DNA of 64,000 nucleotides from Lumnitzera littorea (GCA_024138015.1 JAMXBB010000010.1:82216658-82280657); one strand, 5' to 3'; numbered from the stretch's first letter, positions 9,476 through 22,280 are shown. Notes: generated from the letters alone by a model not told the origin. A program made the numbers and translations.

Positions 9476-10564
9476 GACATGAAATAAAGATGAAAATATT
9501 TATTTTTATGATTATATTTAGTTTGTAAGAAAATCTAAAATGAACTAATATATTGCTAACAAGGTTGTCAAATTTACGATTTTACCTAGAAACAATAAAG
9601 GGTCGATAGAATTGGAATATGAAATTAAAACATAAAACCATAAATTTTTATAACCTATGTAAAATGGCTTTAAAAAAATGTGGATATACTTATTGTAATT
9701 ATGCAAAACTTAAAATATATGATGGAAATAAATAAATGAAGAAATTAAGTTTTTTAAATTAAAAAATTCTTAAATATATAATTTAATATATATGGAAAAA
9801 TGACAAATGAAGTCAAAACTAAACATTTTCGATTTTTTTTTTAAGTAATGAATTAAAAAAAAAAACCAAACGCTTCAATAAATTTATATAGTTTTCCTTA
9901 TAATTTTTACTATTGGAGTTAAAACTTAGATAAATACTATTAATTTAAAATAAAGCACAAAAAGAGAGAGAGAGAGAGAGAGAAAGAGAAAAAGAAAAAA
10001 AAATTAAAATAAGATAGGGAAGAAAATATAATACCCTAATAATTGATGGCTTCTAAAAGCTTAGTTGTATTTTTTCATTTTTTAACCCATTCAACTTAGA
10101 TATGTAGAATTGGTAAATTCAATAAAAAACATAAGTTTCTACTTAGTAAAAAATGTAATTTCTATACGAAAGTGATTTTATATACGAGTTAACTCGGAAA
10201 AGCCTTTTAAAATCGCAAACTTGCAAAATCGTATAAGTAAAATTATAATATGAAAATTACAATTTAAGATTTGCAAAGTTCACTCTTCTATTTTATATAA
10301 AGTAAAGTTTTTCCATGGAAAATTTTATATTTTCATCTCTAACTATTAAGATACAACAAAAAAAACCAAAATACATTACTAGTAAGAGTACTTATTTATT
10401 GGTTGTTATATTTTTAGTGTTTCAACTAGTGTATATGTATTAGAAAATAAAAGGAAATCCTTTTACATGTTACCAATAATTTAGTAATCATAACTGTCAA
10501 GAGTTGGAAAAAAAATTATGAGTCCATTTATATACTATTAGTTTAAAAACAAATTACTTGAAAG
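9476..10564. other. AT-rich intergenic DNA
   Basis: No gene or recognisable element. It contains a GA dinucleotide tract (9962-9984) and several A-rich runs. Confidence 0.5.
9962..9984. repeat. GA microsatellite
   Basis: About eleven GA units followed by purine-rich sequence. Confidence 0.85.
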
Positions 10565-10870
10565 GCTCTTACATTACCATCATTATCACTTTGTCACAAC
10601 AATTAACATTATGATCACTACTATTATTACCATCATCGCAACCATAGTCACTAGTTTCCACCATGCTACTATTGCTATCACCTATTCAACTATGTTTATA
10701 AAACATTAGCATTAAATCAACACTATACTAGTTGTACCAACACCACCTTTACCACCATTATTACAGCTCCAAAACCTTATATACCACCACTAATAGTACA
10801 CTACATCACTTCTATTACTTTCATAACTTAACTACACTACTACCATCACTAATACTGCAACAGCTAGGGT
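10565..10870. repeat. Degenerate ACC/ATC/ACT triplet tract
   Basis: A run of imperfect trinucleotides (CACTACTATTATTACCATC and the like) with three-base periodicity. On the other strand it resembles the GGT/AGT/GAT array at 25145-25575. It does not carry a conserved protein. Confidence 0.55.
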
Positions 10871-11289
10871 TTGTTGATGAATCTAAACTGAATTAAATCA
10901 AATCGAGAATTTGATTAAATGTATTGAATTTCAAAACGTGATCCTTATATTTTGGTTTGATATATGATACTATCTAAAGATGACTCAAATGGCTGAAGAT
11001 TTAGTTTAAGGGATGCAATCAAACCAAATCACTTTCTTTTTATTTTTCATTAGCTTTCATATGATCTTTTATATGTATTATGTATTTATATAATATAAAA
11101 ATAATTTTGTAATTACTTTATACTTTTTTATTCTAGTTTGGATAAAGTACTTAAATATTTGAAATTGAGTAAAGAGAATGATTGAAGCTAAATACTTGAA
11201 GTTGAATGAGGAGTTTAGAAGTTGAATGAAATATGACACCGTTCTTCATAAATTTTTTAAAATTTACTATTTAATTTACAAACTTAAAA

Positions 11290-12105
11290 CTTTCTTTCAT
11301 TGTGTGTTTATGATGGCATCACATTAAGCAACAAGAAAAAACAAAGCAAGCTCTTTAGTATTTTATTGTCCTTTAATTTAATCTCTATGTAACTTCCTTA
11401 TTTTAATGTAATGTTAACAATTTAAGCAGGAATTTACAAGATAAATTTCAACCAAGTTGAGTTTGTTTAAGGGAATTATTTTCCATAATTCTTTTGTTCA
11501 AATATCTATATATTGGATCATGATTTAATGGATAATTTTTTTTTTTAAAATTAAAATCCCATATTGAAATGTATAGGTGAAAACAATAATGATAGATGCA
11601 TGTTATATATATATTGAAATATACTAAGAACAATTCGAGTTTTTAAAAGGGATTCAAACCTTACCAAACCAAATCGAACCATAAATGAAATAGTTTGATC
11701 TACAATCCTAATCGTTAAAAGCAGTTTGTTCCACTAAGGATCTAAATCAAGTTGTTTCAAATGATCTTGAACCAAACTATGAATATCCCTTTGCAACCCC
11801 CATAATCATTACTTTACTAACACCTTCACAATGTTACACCATTAACACCATTTATCTCATTCATATAACCATTACCTTAACATCAATGTTGCTAATACCA
11901 ACAAAATAATGCATTGCGCTACAAGTACTATCTTAATTTGTTATTAGTAAAAAATCAATAACAATAATGGTAAAATGGTGATAGTAACATGTTCTTGGTA
12001 GCGATCATGTAAGATAATAATGGAATGAGAAAATATAGTTAAATGAATATAGAACTACATAAGCAATATAATTGCTAAAATTGCTACCTTAATGTACTAT
12101 ATATA
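11290..12105. repeat. 815-bp direct tandem repeat, copy 1
   Basis: Pairs with 12106-12920 at a constant offset of 815-817 bp: ACATTAAGCAACAAGAAA at 11321 and 12138, AGGGAATTATTTTCCATAAT at both, and TTGCTACCTTAATGTA at 12081 and 12896. Small indels separate the copies. No coding content is recognised in either. Confidence 0.8.
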
Positions 12106-12920
12106 TATATAAAGTATTGCGCATTTATGATGCCATTACATTAAGCAACAAGAAATAACAAAACAAGCTCTTTAGTATTTTGTTGTTCTTTTAATTTAAT
12201 CTCCATTCAACTTGTTTATTTTACTGTAATGTTAATAATCTAAGCTGAATTTATAAGATAAATTTCAAATAAGTTGAGTTTGTCTGAAGGGAATTATTTT
12301 CCATAATTCTTTTATTCAAATATCTATATATTTGATTATGATCCAATGGCTAAATTATTTTAAATTAAAATTCCATATCAAAATGCATAAGTGAAAATAA
12401 TAATGATACATGCATGTTTTATATATACATAGTAAAATATACTAAGAATAATTGGAGTTTTAAACGGCTTCAAACCTAACCAAGTCGAACCAGACCATAA
12501 TTAAATAGTTTGATTTAGAATCTTGATAGTTAAAAGTAGTTTGTTTTACTAAGGATCTAAATCAAATTGCTTCAAACAATGTTAAACCAAACTATAAATA
12601 TGCCTTAGCAACCTTGATAGTAGTTGCTTTACTAACACCTTTACCATGTTACATCATTAAAACCATTCATCTTAGTCACATAACCATAACCTTAACATCA
12701 TTGTTGCTAATGCCAATAAACCAATGCATTGTACTATAAGCACTATTTTATTTTGTCATTAGTAAGGAATCAACGATGGTAATGGTAAAATATTGATGGT
12801 AGCATGTTATTGGAAATGATTATGTGAGACAATAATAAAATAAGAAGATGTAATTAAATGAATATAGGACTACATAAATAGTATAATTGCTAAAATTGCT
12901 ACCTTAATGTATTGGATATA
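12106..12920. repeat. 815-bp direct tandem repeat, copy 2
   Basis: Second copy, directly adjoining the first with no spacer. It could come from unequal crossing-over or from two abutting LTRs; there is no PBS or TSD evidence for the latter. Confidence 0.8.
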
Positions 12921-15124
12921 CATAATAATAACATATAACACAAAAAATTCACCCTATACTTAGTGCACCAAATATAAAGTTAAAAACTTATGTTATATTA
13001 TTCTTATTTGTTAACGTTATGCTATTCTTTTTGTCCTGAACAAACCGAACACTACAATTTACTAGTTGTAAAAAAGAAATAAGTAGACTCATTTTATCTT
13101 TTTTGTTGAAAGAGGATACATATATGTATATATATATATATATATGTTTCTTTTTTTTTTTTATCCTTTTTGAATTCTTTGCTCATGGAATGTATACTAT
13201 CCACATGTGGAAAAAAATAGAGGTAACGATTATAATAATCACAGTAATTTTGAAAGGTTTATAAAGAGGGAATTCGTAGCTATATATATCTTCCCTTTAT
13301 CCATATTTCCTCTTTTAGGTTTTCAAAATTCTTAGAGTGAGCTCCATTTCATTTTCCTATTATAGTTTATACCTACTTGATTAGTTCATGTAAACTAAAA
13401 GTCCATCAAACTAAAATAAAGGGACATGAAACCCTTTTTCATGTCTTTATTTATCGTATAAAGTGCAAAATTTTGAACTAACTTTATGTTAATAATTCGT
13501 TCCATCTTTATATTTTTGGTAAATGAAAGAGATTCCATGAAGATGCATTTTAATATCTTTCTAAAGAGTGAAAGGCATTTGAACTGCAAAATTTTTTATA
13601 CAAATCTAGTGCTCTTATAGGTAGCCAAGATTTAATAATTAACTTTATGCATCATCACTCCACTTATGAGCTTTTTGAGTTTGAGATATAGTTTATTTTT
13701 GTCAATTAAATTATCTATGTCTAATGTGTTTCATGAAGAATGTATTAATTCAATAAATTTAAAAATAAAGAATATAATTATAATTAGAGAGAATTACTTA
13801 CATAGTTACTTTAATATGTATATTGCTCTTCCTTCAATAATTATAGACACAAACTATATTTTTTAAAATAATCCCATACATAATTTATTTGTTTGATTAT
13901 GTGCTTTTTAGGAGCACATAATGCTAATGTGGCGTCTAGAATAGTATTATTTGAATTCTGAAATCTATTGTGTTCCAAACGTTAAAGTGCATGCTCTTAT
14001 GATATGTTTCCATATTTAATCCCACAAAAGGAATGTTATCATCATGTGCTTCCACAAGCAAAGCCTTTGAGATCATTCCTTTTTTTTTTTTTTTTTTGGG
14101 AAGTAGGAAAAGCACTTTAACATGTAATTAAAATTTTGAGGAAGGCCCTCCATTGGAGAGTTCTCTTTGAGCATTAATTCTCATCAAAGCGTTTTCCATT
14201 TTGAGGTATCAATTTGGTAGATTTATTTTCCCATTAAAAAAAAGCCTCAAGCCTCTTCTTTCCCTAAATAATTTTCTAAATATATAATTAACAAATGACT
14301 TTTGTCATCTTTTAGGATGTACACAGCTCTATCTCCAGTTTATTTAATGTGAAATACTCATAATATTAACCATTAATTTGCATATTAAAAGAAGATGAAT
14401 TGAGAGAATCTAAATTGAAAGTTTATTATTTAGCAATGAGCTTTGCTATTAGGACATTATAAAGTTGTCAAATTGGTAGCTTATAGGCAATTTATCAATT
14501 GGCAATGAACGATGGTGAAACCTAATGTAACTATAATGACCAAATCAAAAAGGCGGTCCAACAAGGATATCTAAAGTCATCAAGGCAAGAGCTGGTTAAA
14601 GAGTGGGACATGATAAGCTTCTTCAATGGAGAGTCCATTAGGAAGAAGGATAGTAAAGAACAAGTACAATGAAGAGGGGAGAAGGATTGATCCTTGTTAT
14701 GGGTTAATGCAACAAGAATGTCATGTGTGTAAGGATGAGACTGTGAATCCATAACCTAAGCCTCAAAAGTAGTAAAGTGGAGAGGTTAGACACATTGATT
14801 ATTAACGGAAAGTAGCAAGTAATATATAGGCTCATTGTAGGACATGAAGCTAACAATATAGCAACTCATAGACTAAGTAAATTAAATTGCTTATTATTAA
14901 CCATCTTGAGCTGGGACATTATATTTTGTTTACTTAAGTTGACAATCATGTGATGTAAAAGTTTAAAATGATTGACTCATGGTCTTCTATCATAATACCA
15001 TGATAAATTTAGATCTATGATTATTTCGATCTAAATGTACCTAATGTACTCTTGGATGTTATTAATATAAAAATGAATATTTTCTACATGCATTGATTTA
15101 ACATTAGTTTATTTGTTTTACTGT
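12921..15124. other. AT-rich intergenic DNA
   Basis: Nothing recognisable as a gene. It holds a TA tract with interruptions at 13119-13145 and poly(T) near 14081-14098. The longest frames have no family resemblance. Confidence 0.5.
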
Positions 15125-15640
15125 TTCTAACTCAAAATCATATATTTGTATAACCTATAAGAGTTAAAATGGATTTACAATATTTTGAGATTTAAGCCCA
15201 ATTGGATTTGACTCCTTAGATTAGTAAAGGACTTAAGAAGTTGGGTCTATAAACTTAAGAGAATAATCTAAGCAGATTTAGATTGTTGAAATTACGTTAA
15301 TAATTGTTGGATGGGTTCGTTGGCTCTTAACTTTTTCTCAAGTAAACTGATGCACTTAAAGGAGCCAACCATGGGTTTAGATTCAAGAGGAGTCAATGGA
15401 AAAATACATCAAGATGACTCATCTTGGTCTTGATCCCAAATGCAATCTTACGAACATCATTAAATGCTAAAATCTTTTAATATTCAAGCGCTCATCTTTA
15501 TTAAGCACATCAATTAGATCAACAAATACTAATGTGTTTTTTTTTTTCACTATATACTAATTAATGTATATAAAATATTCAATACTATAACTTTATAAAC
15601 CAATATTAATTCTCTCACACAATTCAGATTGAACTTCTTT
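15125..15640 (+). repeat. LTR-like dispersed repeat
   Basis: A segment starting near TGTTTCTAAC with a TATA-like ACTTTATAAACC near 15590 and a downstream GGTATCATCAAGG at 15648-15660 that weakly resembles a Met-type PBS. Its part at about 15190-15345 aligns with 6380-6560 (AAGAAGT, then TAATAA--TTGGAT, then CTCTTAA-TTT-TCTCAA). Both could be decayed solo LTRs; no partner LTR or TSD was found. Confidence 0.3.
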
Positions 15641-18600
15641 TAATATAAGGTATCATCAAGGAAATGGTATTGTCCTTACAAATTACTATTCTAGAAGACC
15701 AAGAAAGACACAGCATCCCGAAGAATAGTATATAGAGCATCCTCTTCTATTCATTGTTGTTTGTCTAATATTTCAGTTAGATATATATATAAGATATAAT
15801 TTTTCTTTTTATTTTTTTCCTTTTGTCCGTGAAAAGCAGTGAGAGGGGTATTGGAGATCTTCTGAATCCGTTATACTTTTGAAGTGATCAATTATATTTA
15901 TATTACACGTCAGTATGTTTAAAGTTTCTGAACAAAACGTTCGGTTCATTGTGTATTCTTTTTGTTTTTAAATTATAATCTCTGTCGAAAATACATGGTA
16001 CAAAACGGGGAAAAAGAAAAGAAAAAAGAAAAAAAGGTTACAGAAAAATATCAGCGAAACTGATGAAAACCGTAGATAGGGTTTTGACAGCAGAGGAATA
16101 TAGTAGTGGCTCGAAGTTTTCATCATCTATCAAATCGCACGTGTTGACCAACATTTCAGCTCTCTTAATTTATCAAAGCTAGCACATGTTTCCCATTATT
16201 TACGTTTCTACCCTACAAACTTGTTTGCCGATAAATGGCTTTACTCTGTGTGCTTGAGATCTTAACCTATACCAAGTAACAGGTCCAGATAAACACGACA
16301 GATATTAAATAATTAAAAAGCATACTTCCTTTGACAGATAATATCTTTGTGGATGGGAGTAGGCAAAATAAATTCGTCTGCAATATGCTTTAAGAGAGAG
16401 TAGCTACATATCCTAGTAACTCAAGGAAGATTCAAAAGGTTCATTTTGTTACATATTTATCTTGATAGTCTACTGCTAGCTATTGAACAGCTCCAATCCG
16501 TCATTATTACATTAACATTTGATCGTTTGTAATTGTTAACAGTTCCTTTTGTTAATACTCGTTGTAATTGAGAAGTTTTCTTTGTTAAAACTATGTAAAG
16601 CCATCTTATATCTATCAATGTAACAGATAGATCATACATACATACACATACATCAATATATACCTACACACAAACATAGAATTGGAGAGTAAAATAAAGA
16701 AATGGCATTAGATCTATGTCTTTACTGCTAATTGAATTGTTTGGGATTTAGAAGTAGTCGATTTACATCTAGACTATTAGGACTTTCACACATGCATAGA
16801 GGCATTAGTGGTTCGATTGGGTTTGGTTTAGGGATTCAACCAAACTGAACCCTTTTTGAGCTAGTTCAACTCAAATCCTTAATGAACCAAATCCTTTTTA
16901 ATGGATTGAGATTCTGAATCAAACCAATTCAAAATGTGATTTGGTTTAATTCAATTTGAACTATTTTAAAAAAAAAACACTTTATTTGAGTTGATAAATT
17001 AATAGTTGTGGAAGTTTTCAACCAATATTGATGTCTAAATTGAGGAGCATACACAAAAACTAAAACCACATAAGATTATATTACTGTAACATTGTATTTT
17101 AGGTGATAGTAGGGCTGATAATTCGAGACTTGGACATGATGGACACAAATACAGTACAACAAGATTTAAATGGGTTAGTGTATGGAAAAAAAAAAAAAAA
17201 GCTACACGAGACCCAAATAAGTCAAACCTGCTTAGACATAATTAAATTTGTGTTCAAGTCCCAGACCTGTTTAAATAAGCAAGTCTCATAAACAAGTCCA
17301 GGTTTGAGCCATGAAGCTGTCTAATAATAAATTTATATTTTCATTCTTTAGTTGTTGTTTTTTTTTTTTCTTTCTATTTTCTACACCAATGCAATAATAC
17401 AAAACAAAAGTTAAAAAAAAAAATCAAAAGCAAAAAGTAAAAGACATCAAGTCATAATTAGAGTTCGTTCTTTCTTCCCTCTTTATCTTGCTTTTATATT
17501 CAAGCAGCTGCACTACAACTTCTTCTCAATTAAGTTTTCTTTTTCTAAGAGATTTATGTAATTTGTGACTAGAAGGAATTGTTAAATTGACTCTAGTTAA
17601 GCCTCTTATCCATTGTTGTTAATTTTATTTAAGAAATCCCATAGAAAATTATGTAAACATATTGGAAATATTCCTTTTCTTGTTCTTGAATTAAGATGGC
17701 AAGCATGAACTCAACCTAGTGAATGTCATTAGCTTATTCTTGGACTTGGTATCTTTTTTCCGCCATCTCATAATGATAAAGTGGTTGATTATGTTTCACC
17801 CATCTCTCTAGCAAACTTTAATATTAACTCAAGGATTAAATAGCTTTTCCAATATTCAAAGTGAAAAAACAAATGTGTATACTATAATTACACTAAAGTG
17901 ATAGAAGAAAGTTTTATAATAGTCACTAAATTAGTTAATGGTTGGCAAATACAATATTATTATCATTGTTCCATTCAATCTACCTGATTTACGGATAATT
18001 AGTGCCTTTCAAGAACTTTAGGAAACTATTTTCATTCCATCCTTTTTATGCATTTGTTTTGTTTCAACTATATAACTTAACTTTTAGAAATATGAAATGC
18101 TATATATTAACTAAATACATATAGTATATTATCCATATAGGATAAACTTTATGTTTCTACTGGCATCATAATTCAATTTGGATAGTGAACATCAATAAAT
18201 ACATGTACACTATAAAAATCTCTTATAAATTTTTTAAATCGATAAATTTTATTCAATTAATGTTGTAAAAATATACAAATTAGTATAAAAATAGGAGAGG
18301 TGATAAATGGATTCAATCCAAACATGAGATACAGTAAGTTAAGGGTTGAGGTATTTATACATTATTAATAAGTGAGTTATATCATGGATTGAGGTTTTTC
18401 AAAGACAAACTTGTGTAAACAAGAAAGCAAGACGCAATTTGATAACATTAATTACCAACCCTAGCTGATAGTGAAGATACATGAGTTTATTTAAGCAATG
18501 AGAGATGACAGTAAAGAAAAATGAATAGATTATAGAGGCTAGGAGTTGGAATAGAGGTGGTGGAAGAAGAAAAGGTAAATAAGATTATAGAGTTTAAAAC

Positions 18601-18780
18601 TAAAAAATAGGGCTTATTTTTGTATCTTTTAATACAAAGTAGTTCAATTCGATTTGACCTCTCAAATTGAACCATAGATCATTTCAACTCCTCATAAAAC
18701 AAATTGTGAACCAAAATATAAAGGAGCCACATTTTCCAATTCGGTTTTATTTTATGAACAACTCTATAAACATGCTCTTC
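15641..18780. other. Low-copy-looking intergenic DNA
   Basis: No recognisable gene. It contains CACGTGTTGACC at 16138-16149, a stretch at 16800-16980 rich in GGTTTGGTT/AACCAAA-type words, and a poly(A) run at 17187-17200 inside an unclassified repeat-like stretch (17100-17320). Confidence 0.45.
16138..16149 (+). promoter_or_regulatory. G-box abutting a W-box
   Basis: CACGTG (bZIP/bHLH core) is followed at once by TTGACC (WRKY core). It lies in a non-repetitive-looking stretch but no gene follows within the window, so function is unproven. Confidence 0.25.
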
Positions 18781-18836
18781 TTGTCTCTCTCTTTCTCTCT
18801 CTCTAGATATATAAATATATATATATATATATATGA
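18781..18836. repeat. CT then TA microsatellite
   Basis: CTCTCTCTTTCTCTCTCTCT followed by a run of TA units. Confidence 0.85.
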
Positions 18837-19018
18837 GCTATGCTCTAAATTACTTCATTTAGAAAGTTTTAATTGGTTGGATTGAAAATCAATTGCTCAT
18901 TGAGATTTTTGTAAAGTATTGATATTTCTTAACTAAACAATTATTACTAAAACTTACAATTCTTTGGATTTTTTTTTTTTAATTTGACTGGATTTATATT
19001 TCCTTTTTTTTTTTTTTT

Positions 19019-19240
19019 GGTAAATCCACTTCATTCATTCAAAGGAAAATAGAAAGATAAAACTATTTATGGGCTTAACTTAATACATAATCAACATTAT
19101 TCAATAGATGGGCATCGTCCCCCTTACAAAAGTTAACATCCAAAAGCTAAGGAATTTCTTTAGGTTAACTATTACAGACATTCTTGTTACATCAATCCTA
19201 GTTAGCTCGTCTATAGCTTCATTACATTTATAGTTTTTTG
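19019..19240 (-). other. LINE-B 3' UTR with poly(A) tail at 19004-19018
   Basis: The minus strand ends GAAGTGGATTTACC followed by A15, a common ending of plant LINEs. The stretch upstream has no conserved protein. Confidence 0.65.
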
Positions 19241-19400
19241 TAGGATCCCGACCTACTCCAACTTCAAGATCTTTTCCCTAAATTAGGTTATGATATTAGG
19301 TGAAAGATAAAAACTTGGGATATATTTAGCTAGCCATTCCAAAGTTTCCCTTAAATCAAATTCAACTTGTAATTTTTCATCTCTACACCATTTGTAATGT
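19241..19400 (-). pseudogene. LINE-B ORF2 extreme C-terminus
   Basis: The minus-strand frame reads W-C-R-D-E-K-L-Q-V-E-F-D-L-R-E-T-L-E-W-L followed by S-P-N-I-I, the kind of weakly conserved tail that follows RNase H in plant LINEs. The assignment depends on position between the 3' UTR and the upstream LINE blocks. Confidence 0.4.
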
Positions 19401-19419
19401 TAGACCCTATTGATAAGTT

Positions 19420-21030
19420 GTTTTAGATATGGGCCTCTAAGTCCAAGACCGACCTCTTCAAAGCATAGGCTAAATTTTAGAGCCCATGACCAATCTCCTC
19501 AAAGCTCAACCTAGCTCAATAGTACTCAACTGACGTTTCCATGATCTAAAATAAGCTACTAAAAATGAGGGTAACCTTGTTAGAGCCACATAAGCTTCCA
19601 AAAGCTCCGCCAATCTCACCTAAGGATGCTAACTGAGCTCCCTTCCTGCTTTAGCCCCTTGGAGTCTAGGCCCTCAAACCCATAACACGTAAACATGTTG
19701 ATCTATAGTGAACAATTCGTCTAATTATGGCAAGTTAACAACTGGTGCATGCCCGTCCTAAGATCTCCTCCAATAATCATGGGAGCATAACATACTTCCC
19801 CAAAATATCTCACAAACTTGCCTAAAAACCAAGTCAAAAGGTTAGGGGTCCTCACCTTCTCGCTATCAGCATGCATTTCCTTCTCTTTCTCTTCGTTCAA
19901 ATACTTTCTAACTTAAGCATCAAAATAGTTGCACCAAAATCACTTCCTGCATCTTTTTAGTGTATGTGTGCTCATTTTACATGTAATCCTTAACCTTAAG
20001 ACCACTATTAAAATCACCAGTCAACATTTGATACCATCTTCAAAACTCAAAATCTACAATCACTATGGCAAGAATATATGAGAACAACAAAAACAACAAT
20101 ATTGACAACAGTACTACCATCGATCAATTGGTAAACGTGTAAACTACCATTCAGTACAATCGAAACAATCAATGCATTGATCCATAGTGATTGTTGGAAC
20201 TGGAAAATTTGTACACTTCATTGGTAGCACAAAATGAAGCAATCAAGATTGACAATGAAAAATTGCAAGCTCAAGTGGTTGATGGTTCCTTTTTCTACCC
20301 ATTGATGGACGATGTCAATCGTTTGAATAGCTTTCTCTTTGGCTAGCTTATAAGGTAGTACTAGCCACCTCTTGAACTCTTCAATATATAAAAGTAGAGA
20401 AATAATTAAATAATAGTATTATAGACCAATCTCTAGCATAGGCCCTCAAAGGCAATAAGGATGCAAATCGAGTTCGACTTGAGCTAACAAGGGCTCACCT
20501 TATGATGATTAAAGAAGGGCTTCAAAATATCATTGAAAGGAATTTAGAGACCATACTCAAAATGCTTATAGTACAACTAAATTTGTTTCCCTTAATAAGA
20601 GCAAATCGCGTATTCCACCAAGCCATTTCAATACCCAACCAAAGGATAGAGGATTGAAATACGAGCACAAATCCTCAAAGTCTTTCTTAAACATCTCGTT
20701 ACTTATATCATTGAGTGCATTATTTAGCTTAACTTAGATAAACATAGAGTTCAAGAGGGGAACAATTCATCTAAATAAGACAAGTCAACAGCTGGCATGC
20801 ACCTCTCCCAAGATCTATTTCATAGAGTTTGGGAATGTGAGCTACTTCTCCAAAATAGCTTGCTAGACTTGCCTATGAATACTGGTTAATAAGTCCACAA
20901 GTAAAGTGGAAAAGGCATTGTAACTTTTCATATAGCCACCTAAATATCTTTCCCCATAGTTTCTGATCATTTCCCCATTGTCCATAGTTTTAGCATTCCT
21001 ATTACATTAAGCATCACCAAAATTTAGTTT
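19420..21030 (+). mobile_element. Degenerate LTR element nested in LINE-B
   Basis: Two direct repeats (about 19700-19945 and 20735-20955) share GAACAATTC-TCTAA, GACAAGT-AACA-CTGG and AGATCT-C blocks, consistent with parts of two LTRs. After the first comes CAACATTTGATACCATC (20023-20038), which differs from the Tat-type PBS context TTTGGCGCCGTC only by transitions. An internal frame from ATG at 20063 (M-A-R-I-Y-E-N-N-K) could be a Gag start, but this is weak. No pol motifs. The exact ends are uncertain. Confidence 0.4.
20027..20038 (+). other. Possible Tat-type primer-binding site
   Basis: TTTGATACCATC against TTTGGCGCCGTC: all four differences are C-to-T or G-to-A, as in decayed methylated CpG. 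It follows the putative first LTR. Confidence 0.35.
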
Positions 21031-21037
21031 TATCCAA

Positions 21038-21295
21038 CTAATAGGAAGAGGTATCAACTTGGGCAACTTTACATTTTTTTTTTATGTTTGACCACTTTTC
21101 TTGCCCTATATGCTTAAAATTTGTAGTTGTTGAGAAACAAGTTTCTAACCAATTTGAATTTTTTCCCCTTCGATTAAATAGGCATCTATTTCGTTCCTTC
21201 CATATGCCTAAAGAAAATATAAAAACGTGCATTATCAAGGTCTCCCTTGGCTTCTCTTTTGTTTCTTTGTGAACCCACAGTTTACATTGATCCAT
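21038..21295 (-). pseudogene. LINE-B ORF2 linker (I-W-K-E-R-N motif)
   Basis: An 85-codon minus-strand frame contains I-F-S-L-G-I-W-K-E-R-N-R-C-L-F-N-R-R-G, the W-x-I-W-K-x-R-N---F-N motif that lies between the zinc-binding and RNase H domains of plant LINEs. Its end (V-D-T-S-S-Y) abuts the nested LTR element. The initial Met is unlikely to be a natural start. Confidence 0.75.
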
Positions 21296-21659
21296 TTTAT
21301 TAAGTTCCTAGTGAAGGATGAGTTTATTCATGAGAATTATTTACCTTATTCCAACATCGCTTGATGCGGACGAGATGGGTATTCAATTTGTAGTCTTGTG
21401 GAAGGGTTAACTTTGTCAAACATTTTCATAAATGAGGAGTTATGAAACTCATAATATATAGAAAAGGATTGATTTAAGTAGATTATAATGTGGTTGTTCG
21501 AGCAATTTTTCAACGTGGAATTCGCATGGTTTCTTCATGCACTGTGCTGTTGATGCATATAAAACTCTTGTAACAAACATTAACGGATGGAATCAATTAT
21601 TCATTACTTTTATTCTTTCAACATTTCGTATAATTTGCTTATACGTTGTGTTATCCCTG

Positions 21660-21960
21660 CCCTAGTTACACTCTTTGAGAATGTGTGTGGATGTTTCTTT
21701 TGCCAAACATCACAGATTACATCGATTATCTTGGTTGATTCCCCTCTAAATTAGGTTATTTTTTCCGGATGTGCCAATTAAACACATCTCCAAACAACGA
21801 ACTGTGTTTTTAGGTTTTGCTGAGATTTTCCAAACCTAATTAACAGATTTGTCCCGGGTTCGGATAACCCCACTGTTTATAAGAATTTCATAGGCTGATC
21901 TTATTGTAACTTTTCCATTATAAGTCCATTTCTAAGGGTTCTCTATTCGAATGGAGAGGA
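21660..21960 (-). pseudogene. LINE-B zinc-binding (zf-RVT) domain
   Basis: In a single minus-strand frame: N-G-K-V-T-I-R-S-A-Y-E-I-L, then V-W-K-I-S-A-K-P-K-N, C-L-I-G-T-S-G-K-N-N-L-I, R-G-I-N-Q-D-N-R-C-N-L and T-H-I-L-K-E-C-N. These correspond to the G-x-Y-S-V-R-S-A-Y, W-K-x-x-x-P-P-K-x-K-x-F-L-W-R, R-R-G-I---D-x-x-C-P-x-C and H-x-L-x-x-C blocks. Cys and His residues of the zinc site are partly preserved; stops interrupt before V-W-K and elsewhere. Confidence 0.78.
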
Positions 21961-22261
21961 AGATGTTTCTAAATAGGTTCATCATAATGTTGTTATCAAT
22001 TGGTAGCCAATCAAATCCTCCTTCCGCACATTGAAATCCGATGAAACTTCATTTGAAGTTAGATTCCAGGTTTCTGAATTGGACCATTAAGTAATAAGGA
22101 TCTCGATGTTGACATACCAGTGAAACTTGCTCTTAGTACGTCAATATGGCACTATAAATCCTATCAATGGATTTCTCAACGTTTAGTAGTGGATACATCG
22201 CATTTAATAGTAGACTAAAACCTTTTCTGAGGCTGTCTCTACATGTCAAGTTGTGCCATCT

Positions 22262-22280
22262 TTGACTTTCTTCTTAGACT

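Larger units (their letters stand above)
19004..22210 (-). mobile_element. LINE-B: degenerate L1-type LINE on the minus strand
   Basis: Read on the minus strand, the region gives, from high to low coordinates, the Y-S-V-R-S-A-Y-like block and zinc-binding domain (21960-21660), an I-W-K-E-R-N linker (21295-21038), a C-terminal end (19400-19241), a 3' UTR, and a poly(A) tail seen as T15 at 19004-19018. This is the normal 3' end of a plant L1 element, 5' truncated near 22.2 kb. A degenerate LTR element (about 19420-21030) interrupts it where the RNase H domain should be. Stops and frameshifts throughout. Confidence 0.78.

Noticed and set aside
11290..12920. The 815-bp duplication as a pair of LTRs with no interior
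   Set aside because: No PBS, polypurine tract, consistent TG/CA ends or target duplication was found.
14531..14752. 73-codon minus-strand frame in a slightly less AT-rich stretch
   Set aside because: No family resemblance and no surrounding gene structure.
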